Counted from the first letter of the stretch, positions 11,099 through 24,767 are shown. The stretch is DNA of 64,000 nucleotides from Staphylococcus sp. 17KM0847 (GCF_013463155.1 NZ_CP040781.1:682001-746000); one strand, 5' to 3'. Notes: generated by a model not told the origin, from the letters alone. Numbers and translations: made by a program.

Positions 11099-11104
11099 TA
11101 TAAT
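11099..11104 (+). promoter_or_regulatory. Candidate -10 element for lspA
   Basis: A perfect TATAAT lies 36 bases before the lspA ATG. No convincing -35 box is found 16-18 bases upstream, so the promoter is only partly supported. The rest of the 363-base ileS-lspA gap is AT-rich without an ORF. Confidence 0.4.
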
Positions 11105-11139
11105 AAAGCAGTGCATCCATATAGAAAGGATTAAATAAA

Positions 11140-11622
11140 ATGAAACGACATTACTATATCGGGTTATCATTATTTATAATATTTGTCATATTAATTGGGG
11201 ATCAGCTTACAAAATGGCTGATTGCGACACAGATGAAAGTAGGCGAATCATTTGTTGTTATTCCTCATTTTTTATCTATTACATCTCATCGTAATGACGG
11301 CGCAGCTTGGGGGATTTTAAGTGGACAGATGTTTTTTTTCTATATTGTTACTGTGGTGATCATTGTTGCATTAATCATGTTTTATGTTAAAGAAACCAAA
11401 GGAAATATGTTGATGCAGGTTGCGATAAGTTTGCTTCTTGCAGGCGCAGTTGGAAATTTTATTGACCGTGTTCGTCATGGTGAAGTCGTTGATTTTATTG
11501 ATACGGTATTTTTTAGTTATGACTTTCCAATATTTAATATTGCTGATGCAAGTTTAACGATTGGTGTGGTTTTACTCGTGATTATCTTATTAAAAGATCA
11601 ACAAACTAAAGGTAGGGTATAA
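11140..11622 (+). CDS. lspA: Lipoprotein signal peptidase (signal peptidase II)
   Basis: Membrane aspartyl protease of 160 residues that removes signal peptides from prolipoproteins after Lgt has added diacylglycerol. Four hydrophobic segments are visible (about 5-27, 60-82, 88-108, 130-154). The catalytic aspartates are in GNFIDRVRHGEVVDFID and FNIADASLTIG, and the conserved SITSHRNDGAAWGIL stretch is at about 47-61. The start has an AAAGGA ribosome site. The three-base gap to the rluD-like gene shows co-transcription, the usual pairing in Firmicutes. Confidence 0.96.
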   Translation: MKRHYYIGLSLFIIFVILIGDQLTKWLIATQMKVGESFVVIPHFLSITSHRNDGAAWGILSGQMFFFYIVTVVIIVALIMFYVKETKGNMLMQVAISLLLAGAVGNFIDRVRHGEVVDFIDTVFFSYDFPIFNIADASLTIGVVLLVIILLKDQQTKGRV

Positions 11623-11625
11623 AAT

Positions 11626-12543
11626 ATGGAAAAATTTAAGTTTACAATAGAGGATACAGCATATCATTTACAGCGCATTGATAAAGTGTTACCAGCATTC
11701 AATTCGGAGTGGTCGCGTAGTCAGTTACAAGATTGGATAAAAGAAAGATTAATTGAGGTCAATGGTAAAGCTGTGAAATCTAACTATAAATTGAAGTTAG
11801 GTGATCAAATTGTTGTCACTGAAAAAGAAGTTGTAGAAGCAGACATTCAGCCTGAAAATTTAAATCTTGATATTTATTATGAAGATGAAGATGTTGCGAT
11901 TGTATATAAACCTAAAGGAATGGTAGTACATCCTTCAGCAGGACATTATTCGGGAACATTAGTGAACGGTTTAATGTATCAAGTTAAAGACTTGTCAGGA
12001 ATTAATGGAGAGATACGACCGGGTATTGTGCATCGTATAGATAAAGATACATCAGGCTTATTAATGGTTGCCAAAAATGATGTTGCACATCGTGCGCTCG
12101 TTGAGCAATTGATGGCTAAAACAGTGACGCGTAAATATACAGCACTCGTACATGGGCATATTCCACATGAATTTGGTACGATTGATGCACCGATTGGTCG
12201 CAATAAAAATGATCGTCAATCTATGGCGGTAGAGGACGACGGTAAACCAGCTGTAACCCATTTTAATGTTTTAGAAAACTTTAAGAAATATACATTAGTA
12301 TCATGTGAATTAGAAACAGGACGTACACATCAAATTCGTGTACATATGAAATATATCGGCTATCCATTAGTTGGAGATCCCAAATATGGTCCCAAAAAAA
12401 CACTCGATATAGGTGGACAAGCACTCCATGCAGGCGTGATTGGTTTTGAACATCCAAGAACAGGTGAATATATTGAACGTACAGCACCATTACCACAAGT
12501 ATTTGAATCTATTATTGAACAGGCACGTCGTGAAGAAATATAA
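11626..12543 (+). CDS. rluD: RluD/RluA-family 23S rRNA pseudouridine synthase
   Basis: A 305-residue protein with an N-terminal S4 RNA-binding domain (about 14-75, SRSQLQDWIKERLIEVNGK) and a RluA-type catalytic domain. The catalytic Asp is in HRIDKDTSGLLMVAKN (about 137-152). The ETGRTHQIRVHMKYIGYPLVGDP stretch near 230-250 is also diagnostic. It isomerises uridines in 23S rRNA; the exact positions cannot be read from the sequence. Bacillus calls the orthologue next to lspA ylyB. Family is certain, the symbol rluD less so. Confidence 0.88.
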   Translation: MEKFKFTIEDTAYHLQRIDKVLPAFNSEWSRSQLQDWIKERLIEVNGKAVKSNYKLKLGDQIVVTEKEVVEADIQPENLNLDIYYEDEDVAIVYKPKGMVVHPSAGHYSGTLVNGLMYQVKDLSGINGEIRPGIVHRIDKDTSGLLMVAKNDVAHRALVEQLMAKTVTRKYTALVHGHIPHEFGTIDAPIGRNKNDRQSMAVEDDGKPAVTHFNVLENFKKYTLVSCELETGRTHQIRVHMKYIGYPLVGDPKYGPKKTLDIGGQALHAGVIGFEHPRTGEYIERTAPLPQVFESIIEQARREEI

Positions 12544-12582
12544 AAATATGCCGATATTTCCCATTAAAAGTACGAAATCATT

Positions 12583-12611
12583 TTGACAAGTGATATAAAA
12601 AAGAGTAACAT
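12583..12611 (+). promoter_or_regulatory. Promoter of the pyr operon
   Basis: A perfect -35 TTGACA (12583-12588) and a -10 TAACAT (12606-12611, four of six) are 17 bases apart. Transcription would begin near 12618 and give a leader of about 200 bases before pyrR. This also shows that the open frame which reaches back to 12583 cannot be translated from its upstream start. Confidence 0.75.
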
Positions 12612-12641
12612 ATATAGCAGTAAAGCAAACAAAAATAAAGC

Positions 12642-12799
12642 GTCTTTAAATATAAGTCCCGTGAGGCTTAAAAGACATGATATATACGATAATGAAATAA
12701 GACATGTAACAAGATCAAAACATACGAGATATGTATCTTCTAAGCATGAATTATTTCAATTCTTATTGAACTCATGTCTATCAAGATGTGAGTTTTTTT
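12642..12799 (+). promoter_or_regulatory. PyrR-dependent attenuator in the pyrR leader
   Basis: The PyrR-binding loop AGTCCCGTGAGGCT at 12655-12668 fits the known Bacillus consensus ARUCCNGNGAGGYU at every position. It sits at the tip of an anti-antiterminator stem in which GTCTTTAA (12642 on) pairs with TTAAAAGAC (up to 12676) and TAAG pairs with CTTA. The terminator is AACTCATGTC (12769-12778) with GATGTGAGTT (12785-12794), including two G-U pairs, and a seven-T run to 12799. When UMP is high, PyrR binding should hold the first stem and let the terminator form. Confidence 0.88.
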
Positions 12800-12819
12800 G
12801 TTGCATAGGAGGGTTTGTG

Positions 12820-13344
12820 TTGGCAGAGCGTATCATTTTAGATGAATCAGCAATTAATCGTACAGTGACACGTATTGCACATGAAATTTTAGAGTACAAT
12901 AAAGGATCAGAAAACCTTGTATTATTAGGTGTGAAAACACGTGGTGAGTTTTTGGCACAGCGTATTCAACAAAAAATCCAACAAATTGAATCAGTCAATG
13001 TACCAACAGGAACATTAGATATTACAAGTTTTCGTGATGATGTGGCATCGCGTCATACAGTCAATGATAAGACATATATGATTGATGCAGATATTAACAA
13101 TCGTGTTGTGATTATTGTCGATGATGTGCTTTATACAGGACGTACAGTACGTGCATCATTAGACGCTATTTTATTGCATAGCCGTCCTAAAAAAATTGGT
13201 CTTGCTACACTCGTTGATCGAGGGCATCGTGAGTTACCTATTCGAGCAGATTTTGTTGGTAAAAACATCCCAACGGCACATGAAGAATCTGTTAACGTAT
13301 ATTTATCAGAAATAGACGATCGCAATGCGGTTGTAATTACATAA
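12820..13344 (+). CDS. pyrR: Pyrimidine operon attenuation protein / uracil phosphoribosyltransferase PyrR
   Basis: A 174-residue RNA-binding regulator related to phosphoribosyltransferases. It binds the leader loops when loaded with UMP and promotes termination. The PRPP loop [17 protein letters not shown] (about 90-106) is intact. The start is a TTG (12820) seven bases after AGGAGG (12807-12812), giving [24 protein letters not shown], which fits PyrR N-termini. A longer open frame runs up through the attenuator to the -35 box, but it covers the leader hairpins and is not believed. First gene of the pyr operon. Confidence 0.95.
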   Translation: MAERIILDESAINRTVTRIAHEILEYNKGSENLVLLGVKTRGEFLAQRIQQKIQQIESVNVPTGTLDITSFRDDVASRHTVNDKTYMIDADINNRVVIIVDDVLYTGRTVRASLDAILLHSRPKKIGLATLVDRGHRELPIRADFVGKNIPTAHEESVNVYLSEIDDRNAVVIT

Positions 13345-13526
13345 AAAACCTTTTAATTCAGTACGAGAGACTGGCAAAGGTAAGTTGTAATAATAGACAA
13401 AAAGTGATACATCATACCATACATAGCACAGCATAACCGCTTGATTATGTAAATGTATGATACTACATGATGTCTATATTGTTGCATACCTCAGTCTCTT
13501 AACAAAATGGTTAAGGGACTTTTTTT
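13345..13526 (+). promoter_or_regulatory. Second pyr attenuator, between pyrR and uraA
   Basis: The 201-base gap holds a PyrR-loop-like sequence CAGTACGAGAGACTGG starting at 13360, which keeps the GAGAG core but departs from the consensus CC. The terminator is GTCTCTTAAC (13494-13503) with GTTAAGGGAC (13510-13519) and a T run. Between them are partly complementary arms (ACATCATACCATACAT near 13412 and ATGTATGATACTACATGATG near 13453) that could form the antiterminator. Terminator and position are clear; PyrR binding here is inferred. Confidence 0.75.
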
Positions 13527-13545
13527 ATACGAAAGGAAGAACAAC

Positions 13546-14838
13546 ATGGAAAATGAACAAATGTTTAAAAGAACGGTAACACCGGTACTCGATGTACATG
13601 AAAAGCCTAAGGTAGGGCAATGGGCATTTTTAAGTGTACAACATTTATTTGCAATGTTTGGTGCCACAGTACTTGTTCCATTTTTGACGGGTTTGCCTGT
13701 ATCATCTGCACTTTTAGCTTCAGGAATTGGAACACTCCTTTATATTTTGATTACTAAAGGTAAAATACCTGCATACTTGGGATCAAGTTTTGCGTTTATT
13801 ACACCGATAATTACAGGACTCAGTACAAACAGTCTTGGAGATATGCTTGTAGCACTTTTTATGAGCGGCGTGATGTACGTTGTCATCGGTATTGCAATTC
13901 GAATAAGTGGTACAAATTGGTTAATGCATTTATTACCACCAGTAGTAGTCGGTCCCGTGATTATGGTTATTGGTTTGAGTTTGGCACCGACAGCCGTGAA
14001 TATGGCAATGTTTGAAAATTCAAGTGCAATGGAAGGCTATAATTTAAGTTATGTTGCTGTTGCTGCAGTGACATTACTCGTTACATTAATTGTACAAGGC
14101 TTTGCTAAGGGATTCTTTTCATTAATTCCTGTATTAGTGGGGATTATTGTTGGTTATATTACAGCAATTTGTTTTGGTATTGTAGATTTTAAGCCGGTTG
14201 CACAAGCGGGATGGCTTCAATTTCCAGATATTTATATTCCGTATGTTGATTACCATCCGTCATTACATATTGGTCTTGTAGCAGTGATGTTACCCATTGT
14301 TTTTGTGACAGTGAGTGAACATATTGGGCATCAAATGGTTATCAACAAGATTGTAGGACGTAACTTCTTTAAAGATCCTGGCTTGCATCGTTCGATTATT
14401 GGTGACGGTGTATCAACGATGTTTTCAAGTATTATTGGTGGTCCACCGAGTACAACATATGGTGAGAATATTGGTGTTTTAGCAATTACTAAGATTTATA
14501 GTATCTACGTTATTGGTGGCGCAGCAGTGATTGCAATTATACTCGGATTTGTTGGGAAATTTACAGCACTTATATCATCCATTCCAACCCCTGTAATGGG
14601 CGGTGTGTCAATTCTATTATTCGGTACGATTGCAGCGAGTGGATTACGTATGATCGTTGAAAGCCAAGTTGACTTTGCGCAAAACCGTAACTTAGTGATT
14701 GCATCTGTTATACTCGTCATCGGTATTGGCAATATGATGCTGAACTTATCAAATCTTGGTGTGAATTTAACGATTGAAGGTATGGCATTATCAGCAACAG
14801 CAGGTATCATCTTAAACTTGTTATTACCCAAAAGATAA
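13546..14838 (+). CDS. uraA: Uracil permease (NCS2 family)
   Basis: A 430-residue proton-uracil symporter with about 14 hydrophobic segments. Family features include QHLFAMFGATVLVPFLTGLP near 33-52, the substrate-site region TVSEHIGHQMV near 258 and GDGVSTMFSSIIGGPPSTTYGENIG near 287-311. The start is the ATG after GAAAGGAAG; the in-frame upstream GTG/ATG codons overlap the attenuator terminator. Called pyrP in Bacillus. It lies inside the pyr operon, so uptake is regulated together with synthesis. Confidence 0.96.
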   Translation: MENEQMFKRTVTPVLDVHEKPKVGQWAFLSVQHLFAMFGATVLVPFLTGLPVSSALLASGIGTLLYILITKGKIPAYLGSSFAFITPIITGLSTNSLGDMLVALFMSGVMYVVIGIAIRISGTNWLMHLLPPVVVGPVIMVIGLSLAPTAVNMAMFENSSAMEGYNLSYVAVAAVTLLVTLIVQGFAKGFFSLIPVLVGIIVGYITAICFGIVDFKPVAQAGWLQFPDIYIPYVDYHPSLHIGLVAVMLPIVFVTVSEHIGHQMVINKIVGRNFFKDPGLHRSIIGDGVSTMFSSIIGGPPSTTYGENIGVLAITKIYSIYVIGGAAVIAIILGFVGKFTALISSIPTPVMGGVSILLFGTIAASGLRMIVESQVDFAQNRNLVIASVILVIGIGNMMLNLSNLGVNLTIEGMALSATAGIILNLLLPKR

Positions 14839-14845
14839 CATATGA

Positions 14846-15733
<888 letters not shown>

Positions 15734-15751
15734 TAAAAGGAGCGAAACAAG

Positions 15752-17029
15752 ATGAAATTAATTCAAAATGCAAAAATGTTAGCAGCAGATTCATTGAAAA
15801 AAGTAGATGTATTGATAGACGGTAAAATCGTAAAGCAAATTGCCCCAGCTATTACACCAACATCAGATATGACAATTATCGATGCAAAAGGACATTTTTT
15901 AGCACCTGGTTTTATAGATGTACATGTTCATTTAAGAGAACCGGGTGGCGCGCATAAAGAAACGATTGAGTCAGGGACAAAAGCAGCTGCACGTGGCGGT
16001 TTTACAACAGTATGTCCAATGCCTAATACAAAGCCTGTTCCAGATTCAGTTGAGCATCTTGCAAACTTAAATCAATTGATCCGAGACAACGCACACGTTC
16101 GGGTTTTACCATATGCGTCAATAACAGAACGCCAAGCAGGTAAACAACATGTGGATTTTGCAGCACTAACAACAGAAGGTGCTTTCGCTTTTACAGATGA
16201 TGGTGTAGGTGTACAAGAAGCTGCAATGATGTATGAGGCAATGCAAGCAGCTAAAGCACAAAATAGAGCGATTGTGGCACATTGTGAAGATAATAGTTTG
16301 ATTTATGGTGGAGCAATGCACGAAGGAAAACGAAGTGCGGAGTTAGGTATTCCAGGCATTCCTAATATTTGTGAATCGGTACAAATTGCACGCGATGTAT
16401 TATTGAGTGAGGCAACGGGTTGTCATTATCATGTATGCCATGTATCAACTAAAGAAAGCGTACGTGTTATCCGAGATGCTAAAAGAGCTGGTATTCCTGT
16501 CACAGCAGAAGTTACACCACATCATTTGTTATTAACAGAAGATGATGTACCAGGAGATAATGCGATTTATAAGATGAACCCACCTTTACGCAGTCAAGAG
16601 GATAAAGCAGCATTAATCGAGGGCTTACTAGATGGTACGATTGATTGTATTGCAACAGATCATGCACCTCATGCGGCAGATGAAAAAAATCAACCGATGA
16701 CACGTGCACCATTCGGTATTGTAGGAAGTGAGACAGCATTCCCACTACTTTATACACATTTTGTAAAAAATGGGGAGTGGTCATTGCAACAACTTATTGA
16801 CTATTTAACAGTAAAACCAGCAGATACATTTGATTTACCATATGGCCGCTTAGTAGAGGGAGCGTTAGCGGATCTAACACTGATTAATCTTGATGATGAA
16901 TACGAGATTAAAGCAGAAGACTTTTTATCTAAAGCAACAAACACACCATTTATTGGGGAAAAAGTGTTTGGTAATCCAATTTTAACAATGGTTGAAGGCG
17001 ATATTCGTTATGAGGGGGCACAATACTAA
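15752..17029 (+). CDS. pyrC: Dihydroorotase
   Basis: A 425-residue zinc amidohydrolase that closes carbamoyl-aspartate to dihydroorotate. The metal-binding [10 protein letters not shown] is near 57-66, further His residues are in AHCEDN and TPHHLLL, and the catalytic Asp is in ATDHAPHA near 304. Ribosome site AAAGGAGCG. Its TAA overlaps the carA ATG by one base (TAATG), which implies translational coupling. Confidence 0.97.
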   Translation: MKLIQNAKMLAADSLKKVDVLIDGKIVKQIAPAITPTSDMTIIDAKGHFLAPGFIDVHVHLREPGGAHKETIESGTKAAARGGFTTVCPMPNTKPVPDSVEHLANLNQLIRDNAHVRVLPYASITERQAGKQHVDFAALTTEGAFAFTDDGVGVQEAAMMYEAMQAAKAQNRAIVAHCEDNSLIYGGAMHEGKRSAELGIPGIPNICESVQIARDVLLSEATGCHYHVCHVSTKESVRVIRDAKRAGIPVTAEVTPHHLLLTEDDVPGDNAIYKMNPPLRSQEDKAALIEGLLDGTIDCIATDHAPHAADEKNQPMTRAPFGIVGSETAFPLLYTHFVKNGEWSLQQLIDYLTVKPADTFDLPYGRLVEGALADLTLINLDDEYEIKAEDFLSKATNTPFIGEKVFGNPILTMVEGDIRYEGAQY

Positions 17030-18129
17030 TGTTTGAAAAGCGTTATATTGTTTTAGAGGATGGTTCATATTATGCAGGGTTTAAGCTTGGTTCAGATCAT
17101 CTAACAAAAGGGGAAATTGTATTTAATACAGCAATGACGGGGTATCAAGAGACAATTTCAGATCCATCATATACGGGTCAAATTATTACTTTCACATATC
17201 CTTTGATTGGAAATTATGGTATTAACTATGATGATTTTGAATCTCTTACACCAACATTAAATGGGGTTGTTGTCAAAGAGGCTTGTGATTATCCAAGTAA
17301 CTATCGCGCACAAAAATCGTTCGATGATGTATTAAAAGAATATAATATTCCCGGAATCCGTGGTGTAGATACACGCAGTATTACAAAAAAGATTCGTGAA
17401 CATGGTGTATTAAAAGCAGCGTTTGTTGATGATGAACAAGAGATTGACACAACAATTGAAACATTAAAAAACCTAGAACTCCCACGTACAGAAGTACCTA
17501 CTGTCTCAACAAAAACACCGTATGTTTCCACGGGATTTGATTTACGTGTTGTACTTGTTGACTTTGGGAAAAAGCAAAATATTGTACGCGAACTTAATGC
17601 ACGTGGATGTGAAGTTACAGTTGTCCCATACGATACAACGGCAGAAACAATCCTTAAAATGAATCCAGACGGTGTGATGCTATCGAATGGCCCCGGAGAT
17701 CCAGATGATGTAAAAGTAGCATTAGATATGATTAAGGGTATTTTGGGCAAAATTCCTTTCTTTGGTATTTGCTTAGGCCATCAATTATTCGCTTTATCAC
17801 AAGGTGCAACTTCTTTCAAAATGAAATTTGGTCATCGTGGAGCGAATCATCCTGTTAAAGATTTAGCAACAGGTCAAATCGCTTTAACGAGCCAAAATCA
17901 TGGTTATGCGATTGATGCGGCATCTATCGATCATACGGATCTTGAAATTACACACATTGCATTAAATGATGGCACGGTCGAAGGATTAAAACATAAAACT
18001 TTGCCAGCTTTTTCAGTACAGTATCACCCAGAAGCATGTCCGGGACCGACAGATTCTAACTATTTATTTGACCAATTTATTGATTTAATGCAAGAAAATA
18101 AACAAAAGGAGCGCGTTCACAATGCCTAA
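17029..18129 (+). CDS. carA: Carbamoyl-phosphate synthase small (glutaminase) subunit
   Basis: A 366-residue class I glutamine amidotransferase subunit that passes ammonia to CarB. The nucleophile Cys is in [10 protein letters not shown] (about 243-252), and the triad His/Glu are in [11 protein letters not shown] near 333. The N-terminal CarA-specific domain starts [13 protein letters not shown]. There is one carAB pair in the window, serving the pyr operon; an arginine-specific set, if any, would be elsewhere. Overlaps carB by eight bases. Confidence 0.97.
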   Translation: MFEKRYIVLEDGSYYAGFKLGSDHLTKGEIVFNTAMTGYQETISDPSYTGQIITFTYPLIGNYGINYDDFESLTPTLNGVVVKEACDYPSNYRAQKSFDDVLKEYNIPGIRGVDTRSITKKIREHGVLKAAFVDDEQEIDTTIETLKNLELPRTEVPTVSTKTPYVSTGFDLRVVLVDFGKKQNIVRELNARGCEVTVVPYDTTAETILKMNPDGVMLSNGPGDPDDVKVALDMIKGILGKIPFFGICLGHQLFALSQGATSFKMKFGHRGANHPVKDLATGQIALTSQNHGYAIDAASIDHTDLEITHIALNDGTVEGLKHKTLPAFSVQYHPEACPGPTDSNYLFDQFIDLMQENKQKERVHNA

Positions 18130-21100
18130 AAGAAAAGATATTCAAACTATTCTTGTTATCGGTTCAGGTCCGATCATTATTGGGCAAGCAGCAGAGTTTG
18201 ATTATGCAGGAACACAAGCTTGTTTAGCTTTGAAAGAAGAGGGATATCGTGTAATTCTTGTTAACTCCAACCCAGCTACGATTATGACAGATAAAGAGAT
18301 TGCAGATAAAGTGTATATCGAACCTTTAACGCATGATTTTATTGCGCGTATTATTCGTAAAGAACAGCCAGATGCCTTGTTGCCAACACTTGGTGGACAA
18401 ACAGGTTTAAACATGGCGATTGAATTATATGAAAGTGGCGTTCTTGCATCAAATAACGTAAAACTGTTGGGGACGGAGCTTGCATCGATTAATCAAGCAG
18501 AAGATCGTGAGCAATTCAGAGCTTTGATGAACGAATTAGAGGTGCCTGTGCCTGAGAGTGATATTGTTAATACACTAGAACAAGCATTTGACTTTAAAGA
18601 AAAAGTGGGTTATCCATTGATTGTTCGACCTGCCTTCACAATGGGAGGAACAGGTGGCGGTATTTGTCACAATGATGAAGAGTTGCGAGAAGTTGTATTA
18701 AATGGCTTAAAATATAGTCCAGCAACTCAATGTTTAATTGAAAAGTCGATTGCAGGTTATAAAGAGATTGAGTATGAAGTGATGCGTGACAAGAATGACA
18801 ATGCAATCGTGGTATGTAACATGGAGAATATCGATCCAGTGGGTATTCATACAGGTGATTCAGTTGTTGTTGCACCAAGTCAAACATTATCTGATGTAGA
18901 ATACCAAATGTTGCGTGATGTTTCGTTAAAAGTTATTCGTGCTTTAGGTATTGAAGGAGGCTGTAACGTTCAGTTAGCTTTGGATCCACATTCAATGAAT
19001 TATTATATTATCGAAGTGAATCCACGAGTATCGCGTTCGTCCGCGCTAGCCTCTAAAGCAACGGGCTACCCGATTGCCAAACTTGCTGCCAAGATTGCTG
19101 TGGGGATGACATTAGATGAAATGAAAAACCCTGTCACAGGAACATCTTATGCTGCGTTTGAACCGAGCCTAGATTATATTGTTTCGAAAATTCCACGCTT
19201 CCCATTTGATAAATTTGAAAAAGGAGAGCGTGAACTTGGAACACAAATGAAAGCAACCGGCGAAGTGATGTCTATGGGACGTACATATGAAGAGTCTTTA
19301 TTGAAAGCCATTCGTTCATTAGAATATGGTGTACATCACTTAGGCTTACCGAATGGTGAATCATTTGACTTAGACTACATTAAACAACGTATTCAAGCAC
19401 AAGATGATGAACGACTATTCTTTATTGGTGAAGCGATTCGACGTGGTACAACATTAGAAGAGTTACATGAGATGACCAAGATTGATTACTTCTTCTTGCA
19501 TAAATTTAAAAATATTATCGATATTGAGCATACTTTAAAAGCAAATAAAGGGGATATCGATTATTTAAAATTAGCGAAACATTATGGATTTAGTGATCGC
19601 ACGATTGCGCATCGTTTTGAAATGACAGAAGAAGAAGTTTATGCGTTACGTCAAGCGCATGACATTAAACCAGTGTATAAGATGGTAGATACATGTGCGG
19701 CAGAATTCGAGTCAGCAACACCATACTACTATGGTACATATGAAGAAGAGAATGAGTCGATTGTGACGGAGAAGGAGAAAATTATTGTTCTCGGTTCGGG
19801 ACCGATTCGTATCGGTCAAGGTGTAGAGTTTGATTATGCCACAGTTCATGCTGTATGGGCAATTCAAAATGCAGGTTATGAAGCAATCATCATCAATAAT
19901 AATCCTGAAACAGTATCAACAGACTTCTCCATCTCTGATAAGTTATACTTCGAGCCACTGACCGAAGAAGATGTGATGAATATTATTAATCTTGAACAAC
20001 CCAAAGGTGTCGTCGTACAGTTTGGTGGTCAAACTGCTATAAACTTAGCAGACAAATTAGCAAAACACGGTGTCCAAATTTTGGGAACATCACTCGAAGA
20101 CGTCAATCGTGCTGAAGATCGTAAAGAGTTTGAAGCGTTATTGCGAGCTATTGATGTGCCACAACCTAAAGGTAAAACAGCAACATCAGCACAAGAAGCA
20201 CTTGATAATGCACGAGAAATTGGTTATCCAGTTGTTGTACGTCCATCTTATGTTCTAGGTGGACGAGCTATGGAGATCGTTTATAATGATGATGAATTGC
20301 GCAATTATATGACGGAAGCCGTTAAAGCAAGTCCAGATCATCCAGTTCTTGTTGATCGCTACTTAACAGGTAAAGAGATAGAAGTTGATGCGATTAGTGA
20401 TGGTGAGACGGTCGTTATTCCAGGTATTATGGAACATATTGAACGTGCAGGTGTTCACTCAGGTGACTCCATTGCGGTTTATCCACCACAAACGTTATCA
20501 AATGAGGACATTACAACGCTAGAAGCATATACCATCAAATTAGCAAAAGGCTTAAATATTGTCGGTTTAATTAATATTCAATTCGTAATTGCACATGATG
20601 GAATTTATGTACTTGAAGTGAATCCACGTGCGAGTCGTACTGTGCCATTTTTAAGTAAAATTACGGAAATTCAAATGGCACAATTGGCAATGCGCACAAT
20701 CATTGGTGATCGGTTGGCAGACCTAGGTTATCAACAAGGTGTACAACCTTATCGTGAGGGTGTTTACGTTAAGGCACCTGTTTTCAGCTTTAATAAGCTC
20801 AAAAATGTTGATATTACATTAGGACCAGAGATGAAATCGACAGGAGAGGTTATGGGACGTGACTTAACACTCGAAAAAGCGCTATTCAAAGGGTTAACTG
20901 CTGCCGGTATGACTGTAAAAGATTATGGGACAGCGCTTATTACTGTGAGTGATAAAGATAAAGAAGAAATGGTAAAAATTGCACAACGTCTCAATGCAGT
21001 AGGATATAAAATAATTGCAACGTCAGGTACAGCTCAAAAACTAGCAGAGCATCATATCAAAGTTGAAACAGTAGGTAAAATTGGAGGACAAGATGATTTA

Positions 21101-21295
21101 ATCACAAAAATTCAAGAAGGTGACGTTCAAATAGTCATCAATACGATGACGAAAGGAAAAACAATCGAACGCGATGGTTTCCAAATTCGTCGCACATCAG
21201 TTGAAAATGGAGTACCTTGTTTGACGTCATTAGATACGGCAAATGCATTAACAAATGTTATTGAAAGTATGACATTTTCAATGCGTAATATGTAG
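18122..21295 (+). CDS. carB: Carbamoyl-phosphate synthase large subunit
   Basis: A 1057-residue enzyme with two homologous ATP-grasp halves. Both copies of the start motif are visible ([19 protein letters not shown] near 13-31 and [19 protein letters not shown] near 557-575), as are the paired [20 protein letters not shown] and [15 protein letters not shown] metal/ATP motifs. The C-terminal MGS-like allosteric domain (about 930-1057) binds regulators such as UMP and ornithine. Length is normal and no frameshift is seen. Confidence 0.98.
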   Translation: MPKRKDIQTILVIGSGPIIIGQAAEFDYAGTQACLALKEEGYRVILVNSNPATIMTDKEIADKVYIEPLTHDFIARIIRKEQPDALLPTLGGQTGLNMAIELYESGVLASNNVKLLGTELASINQAEDREQFRALMNELEVPVPESDIVNTLEQAFDFKEKVGYPLIVRPAFTMGGTGGGICHNDEELREVVLNGLKYSPATQCLIEKSIAGYKEIEYEVMRDKNDNAIVVCNMENIDPVGIHTGDSVVVAPSQTLSDVEYQMLRDVSLKVIRALGIEGGCNVQLALDPHSMNYYIIEVNPRVSRSSALASKATGYPIAKLAAKIAVGMTLDEMKNPVTGTSYAAFEPSLDYIVSKIPRFPFDKFEKGERELGTQMKATGEVMSMGRTYEESLLKAIRSLEYGVHHLGLPNGESFDLDYIKQRIQAQDDERLFFIGEAIRRGTTLEELHEMTKIDYFFLHKFKNIIDIEHTLKANKGDIDYLKLAKHYGFSDRTIAHRFEMTEEEVYALRQAHDIKPVYKMVDTCAAEFESATPYYYGTYEEENESIVTEKEKIIVLGSGPIRIGQGVEFDYATVHAVWAIQNAGYEAIIINNNPETVSTDFSISDKLYFEPLTEEDVMNIINLEQPKGVVVQFGGQTAINLADKLAKHGVQILGTSLEDVNRAEDRKEFEALLRAIDVPQPKGKTATSAQEALDNAREIGYPVVVRPSYVLGGRAMEIVYNDDELRNYMTEAVKASPDHPVLVDRYLTGKEIEVDAISDGETVVIPGIMEHIERAGVHSGDSIAVYPPQTLSNEDITTLEAYTIKLAKGLNIVGLINIQFVIAHDGIYVLEVNPRASRTVPFLSKITEIQMAQLAMRTIIGDRLADLGYQQGVQPYREGVYVKAPVFSFNKLKNVDITLGPEMKSTGEVMGRDLTLEKALFKGLTAAGMTVKDYGTALITVSDKDKEEMVKIAQRLNAVGYKIIATSGTAQKLAEHHIKVETVGKIGGQDDLITKIQEGDVQIVINTMTKGKTIERDGFQIRRTSVENGVPCLTSLDTANALTNVIESMTFSMRNM

Positions 21296-21308
21296 GAGGA
21301 CGATAGCG

Positions 21309-22990
<1,682 letters not shown>

Positions 22991-22991
22991 C

Positions 22992-23684
22992 TTGAAACAG
23001 ACACCGATTATTGCCTTAGATTTTGCAACTAAAGCAGAAGTGATGACGTTTTTAGCGCGATTTGATACGCCATTGTTTGTTAAGATAGGGATGGAGTTAT
23101 TTTATCAAACGGGTCCTTCACTTATAGAAGAGATTAAAACCCAAGGACATGATATCTTTTTGGATTTGAAGCTACACGATATACCCAATACAGTTGGCAA
23201 AGCGATGGAAGGATTGGGACGATTGAATGTAGACCTCGTCAACGTCCACGCAGCTGGTGGATCAGAGATGATGCGCAGGGCAGTTGAAGGATTACGCCAA
23301 ACGAACCCAGACACGAAAATTATTGCTGTGACACAGTTGACTTCGACTACGGAAGAACAGTTACATCAAGAACAGCAGATTCAAATGACGATGAAAGAAG
23401 CGGTTTGTCACTATGCACGATTAGCACAAATATCTGGTTTAGATGGTGTAGTATGCTCACCACTGGAAGCCGCTGAAATTACCAAAAAATGTGGGGGTTC
23501 ATTTTTGAAAGTGACGCCGGGGGTACGTCCAGCTCATACTGCAATGAATGATCAAAAACGTGTGACAACACCAGAGGAAGCGCGACAGCTCGGTGCAACG
23601 CATATTGTTGTAGGACGTCCAATTACACAAAGTGACGATCCAGTCGCAAGTTATCATCAAATAACAGAAAGTTGGTTAGGTTAA
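22992..23684 (+). CDS. pyrF: Orotidine 5'-phosphate decarboxylase
   Basis: A 230-residue TIM barrel that converts OMP to UMP. The catalytic Lys/Asp cluster is in [19 protein letters not shown] (about 56-74), and the phosphate site is in VTPGVRP and [11 protein letters not shown] near the end. The start chosen is the TTG at 22992, ten bases after a GGGGG ribosome site and one base after the pyrD stop, because it gives a normal family length. The longer open frame starts inside pyrD and adds 28 residues with no family similarity. Confidence 0.94.
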   Translation: MKQTPIIALDFATKAEVMTFLARFDTPLFVKIGMELFYQTGPSLIEEIKTQGHDIFLDLKLHDIPNTVGKAMEGLGRLNVDLVNVHAAGGSEMMRRAVEGLRQTNPDTKIIAVTQLTSTTEEQLHQEQQIQMTMKEAVCHYARLAQISGLDGVVCSPLEAAEITKKCGGSFLKVTPGVRPAHTAMNDQKRVTTPEEARQLGATHIVVGRPITQSDDPVASYHQITESWLG

Positions 23685-24292
23685 TGGTAAAAGCAATCGC
23701 AAAATCTTTATTGGATATTGAAGCCGTTTCATTATCACCACAGGATATGTTTACATGGAGCTCAGGGATTCAGTCACCGATTTATTGTGACAACCGTATT
23801 ACATTGGGCTTTCCAGAAGTTCGCGAGGCGATACGTGACGGTTTAATTGATTTAATTAAGAAAAATTTTTCAGATGTAGAAGTTGTTTCTGGTACAGCCA
23901 CAGCAGGGATTCCTCATGCTGCGTATGTCTCAGATAAGTTGAACTTACCCATGAACTATGTGCGTTCTAAAAGTAAAAGTCATGGTAAGCAAAATCAAAT
24001 TGAAGGTGCTGAGAGTAAAGGCAAAAAAGTAGTTGTTATCGAAGATTTGATTTCGACAGGGGGATCATCCATTACAGCTGTTGAAGCATTGCGTACAGCA
24101 GGCGCAGAAGTTATTGGAGTTGTAGCCATCTTTACTTATGGTCTACAAAAAGCAGATGAGATGTTTGCGCAGGCAGAAGTTCCCTTTATGACATTGAGCA
24201 ACTATGATGAGCTTATAGAAGTTGCTGAAACAGAAGGCAAAATTACAACAAATGATATTGAAACATTAATGGCATGGCGTAATCAACTGTAA
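23684..24292 (+). CDS. pyrE: Orotate phosphoribosyltransferase
   Basis: A 202-residue enzyme joining orotate and PRPP to form OMP. The PRPP loop [21 protein letters not shown] (about 115-135) and the N-terminal [14 protein letters not shown] substrate region are intact. The start is the ATG that overlaps the pyrF stop by one base (TAATG). An in-frame start 12 bases earlier is less likely on family length. Last gene of the pyr operon. Confidence 0.96.
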   Translation: MVKAIAKSLLDIEAVSLSPQDMFTWSSGIQSPIYCDNRITLGFPEVREAIRDGLIDLIKKNFSDVEVVSGTATAGIPHAAYVSDKLNLPMNYVRSKSKSHGKQNQIEGAESKGKKVVVIEDLISTGGSSITAVEALRTAGAEVIGVVAIFTYGLQKADEMFAQAEVPFMTLSNYDELIEVAETEGKITTNDIETLMAWRNQL

Positions 24293-24304
24293 AATAGTAA
24301 GAAA

Positions 24305-24348
24305 AAACGAGAGCAGTTATCATTGAAATGACGACTGCTCTTGTTTTT
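24305..24348. terminator. Bidirectional terminator between pyrE and the VOC-fold gene
   Basis: GAGCAGT (24311-24317) pairs with ACTGCTC (24334-24340), with an inner TCATT/AATGA stem. It is flanked by AAAAAA on the left and TTGTTTTTT on the right, so it can stop transcription from both convergent genes. Confidence 0.9.
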
Positions 24349-24353
24349 TATAT

Positions 24354-24767
24354 TTATTTCATTGTTTCAGGTAATGCGAGTTGAAAGTTTACACCAAATC
24401 GATCTTGAACCCAAGCGAATTCACGATATTGAGGTGGCATGGCAGTTTTTGGCATTAAGATAGCACCGCCATCTTTAAGTCCGTTAAATAAAGTATCCAT
24501 CTCTAACTGACTTTTGACTGTAACGTAGAGTGAGATTGCAGGCGTCATTTCAATAGAGGCACCATTAACATTATCAATAGCCATAAAAACCTGTCCGTTT
24601 AACGTGAAAATAGCATGTTGTACTTTTCCAGCTTGTTCAGGAATGGTCTCATCATATTTCACCATAGTGATGATCTCACTGTCTTCAAATAGTGATGTAT
24701 AGTGCTGAATAGCCGCTTCAGCCTCACCATTAAACATTAAAAACGTAGTGATTTTAGGGATTTTCAT
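24354..24767 (-). CDS. VOC-fold (glyoxalase/PhnB-like) protein
   Basis: A 137-residue PhnB-like/3-demethylubiquinone-methyltransferase-like VOC domain protein. Family hallmarks are the opening KITTFLMFNGEAEAAIQHYTS, the repeated beta-alpha-beta-beta-beta pattern and the closing AWVQDRFGVNFQLALPE. The ribosome site AAGGAGTG precedes the ATG on the minus strand. No substrate is known for this group; a ubiquinone role is not expected since staphylococci use menaquinone. Convergent to pyrE and not part of that operon. Confidence 0.8.
   Translation of the reverse strand: MKIPKITTFLMFNGEAEAAIQHYTSLFEDSEIITMVKYDETIPEQAGKVQHAIFTLNGQVFMAIDNVNGASIEMTPAISLYVTVKSQLEMDTLFNGLKDGGAILMPKTAMPPQYREFAWVQDRFGVNFQLALPETMK

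Noticed and set aside
12583-12819. N-terminal extension of PyrR by 79 codons
   Set aside because: It would start in the -35 box and cover the PyrR loop and terminator; a TTG after AGGAGG gives the normal length.
17301-17750. 149-codon antisense ORF inside carA
   Set aside because: No ribosome site or family similarity; carA on the other strand is fully conserved.
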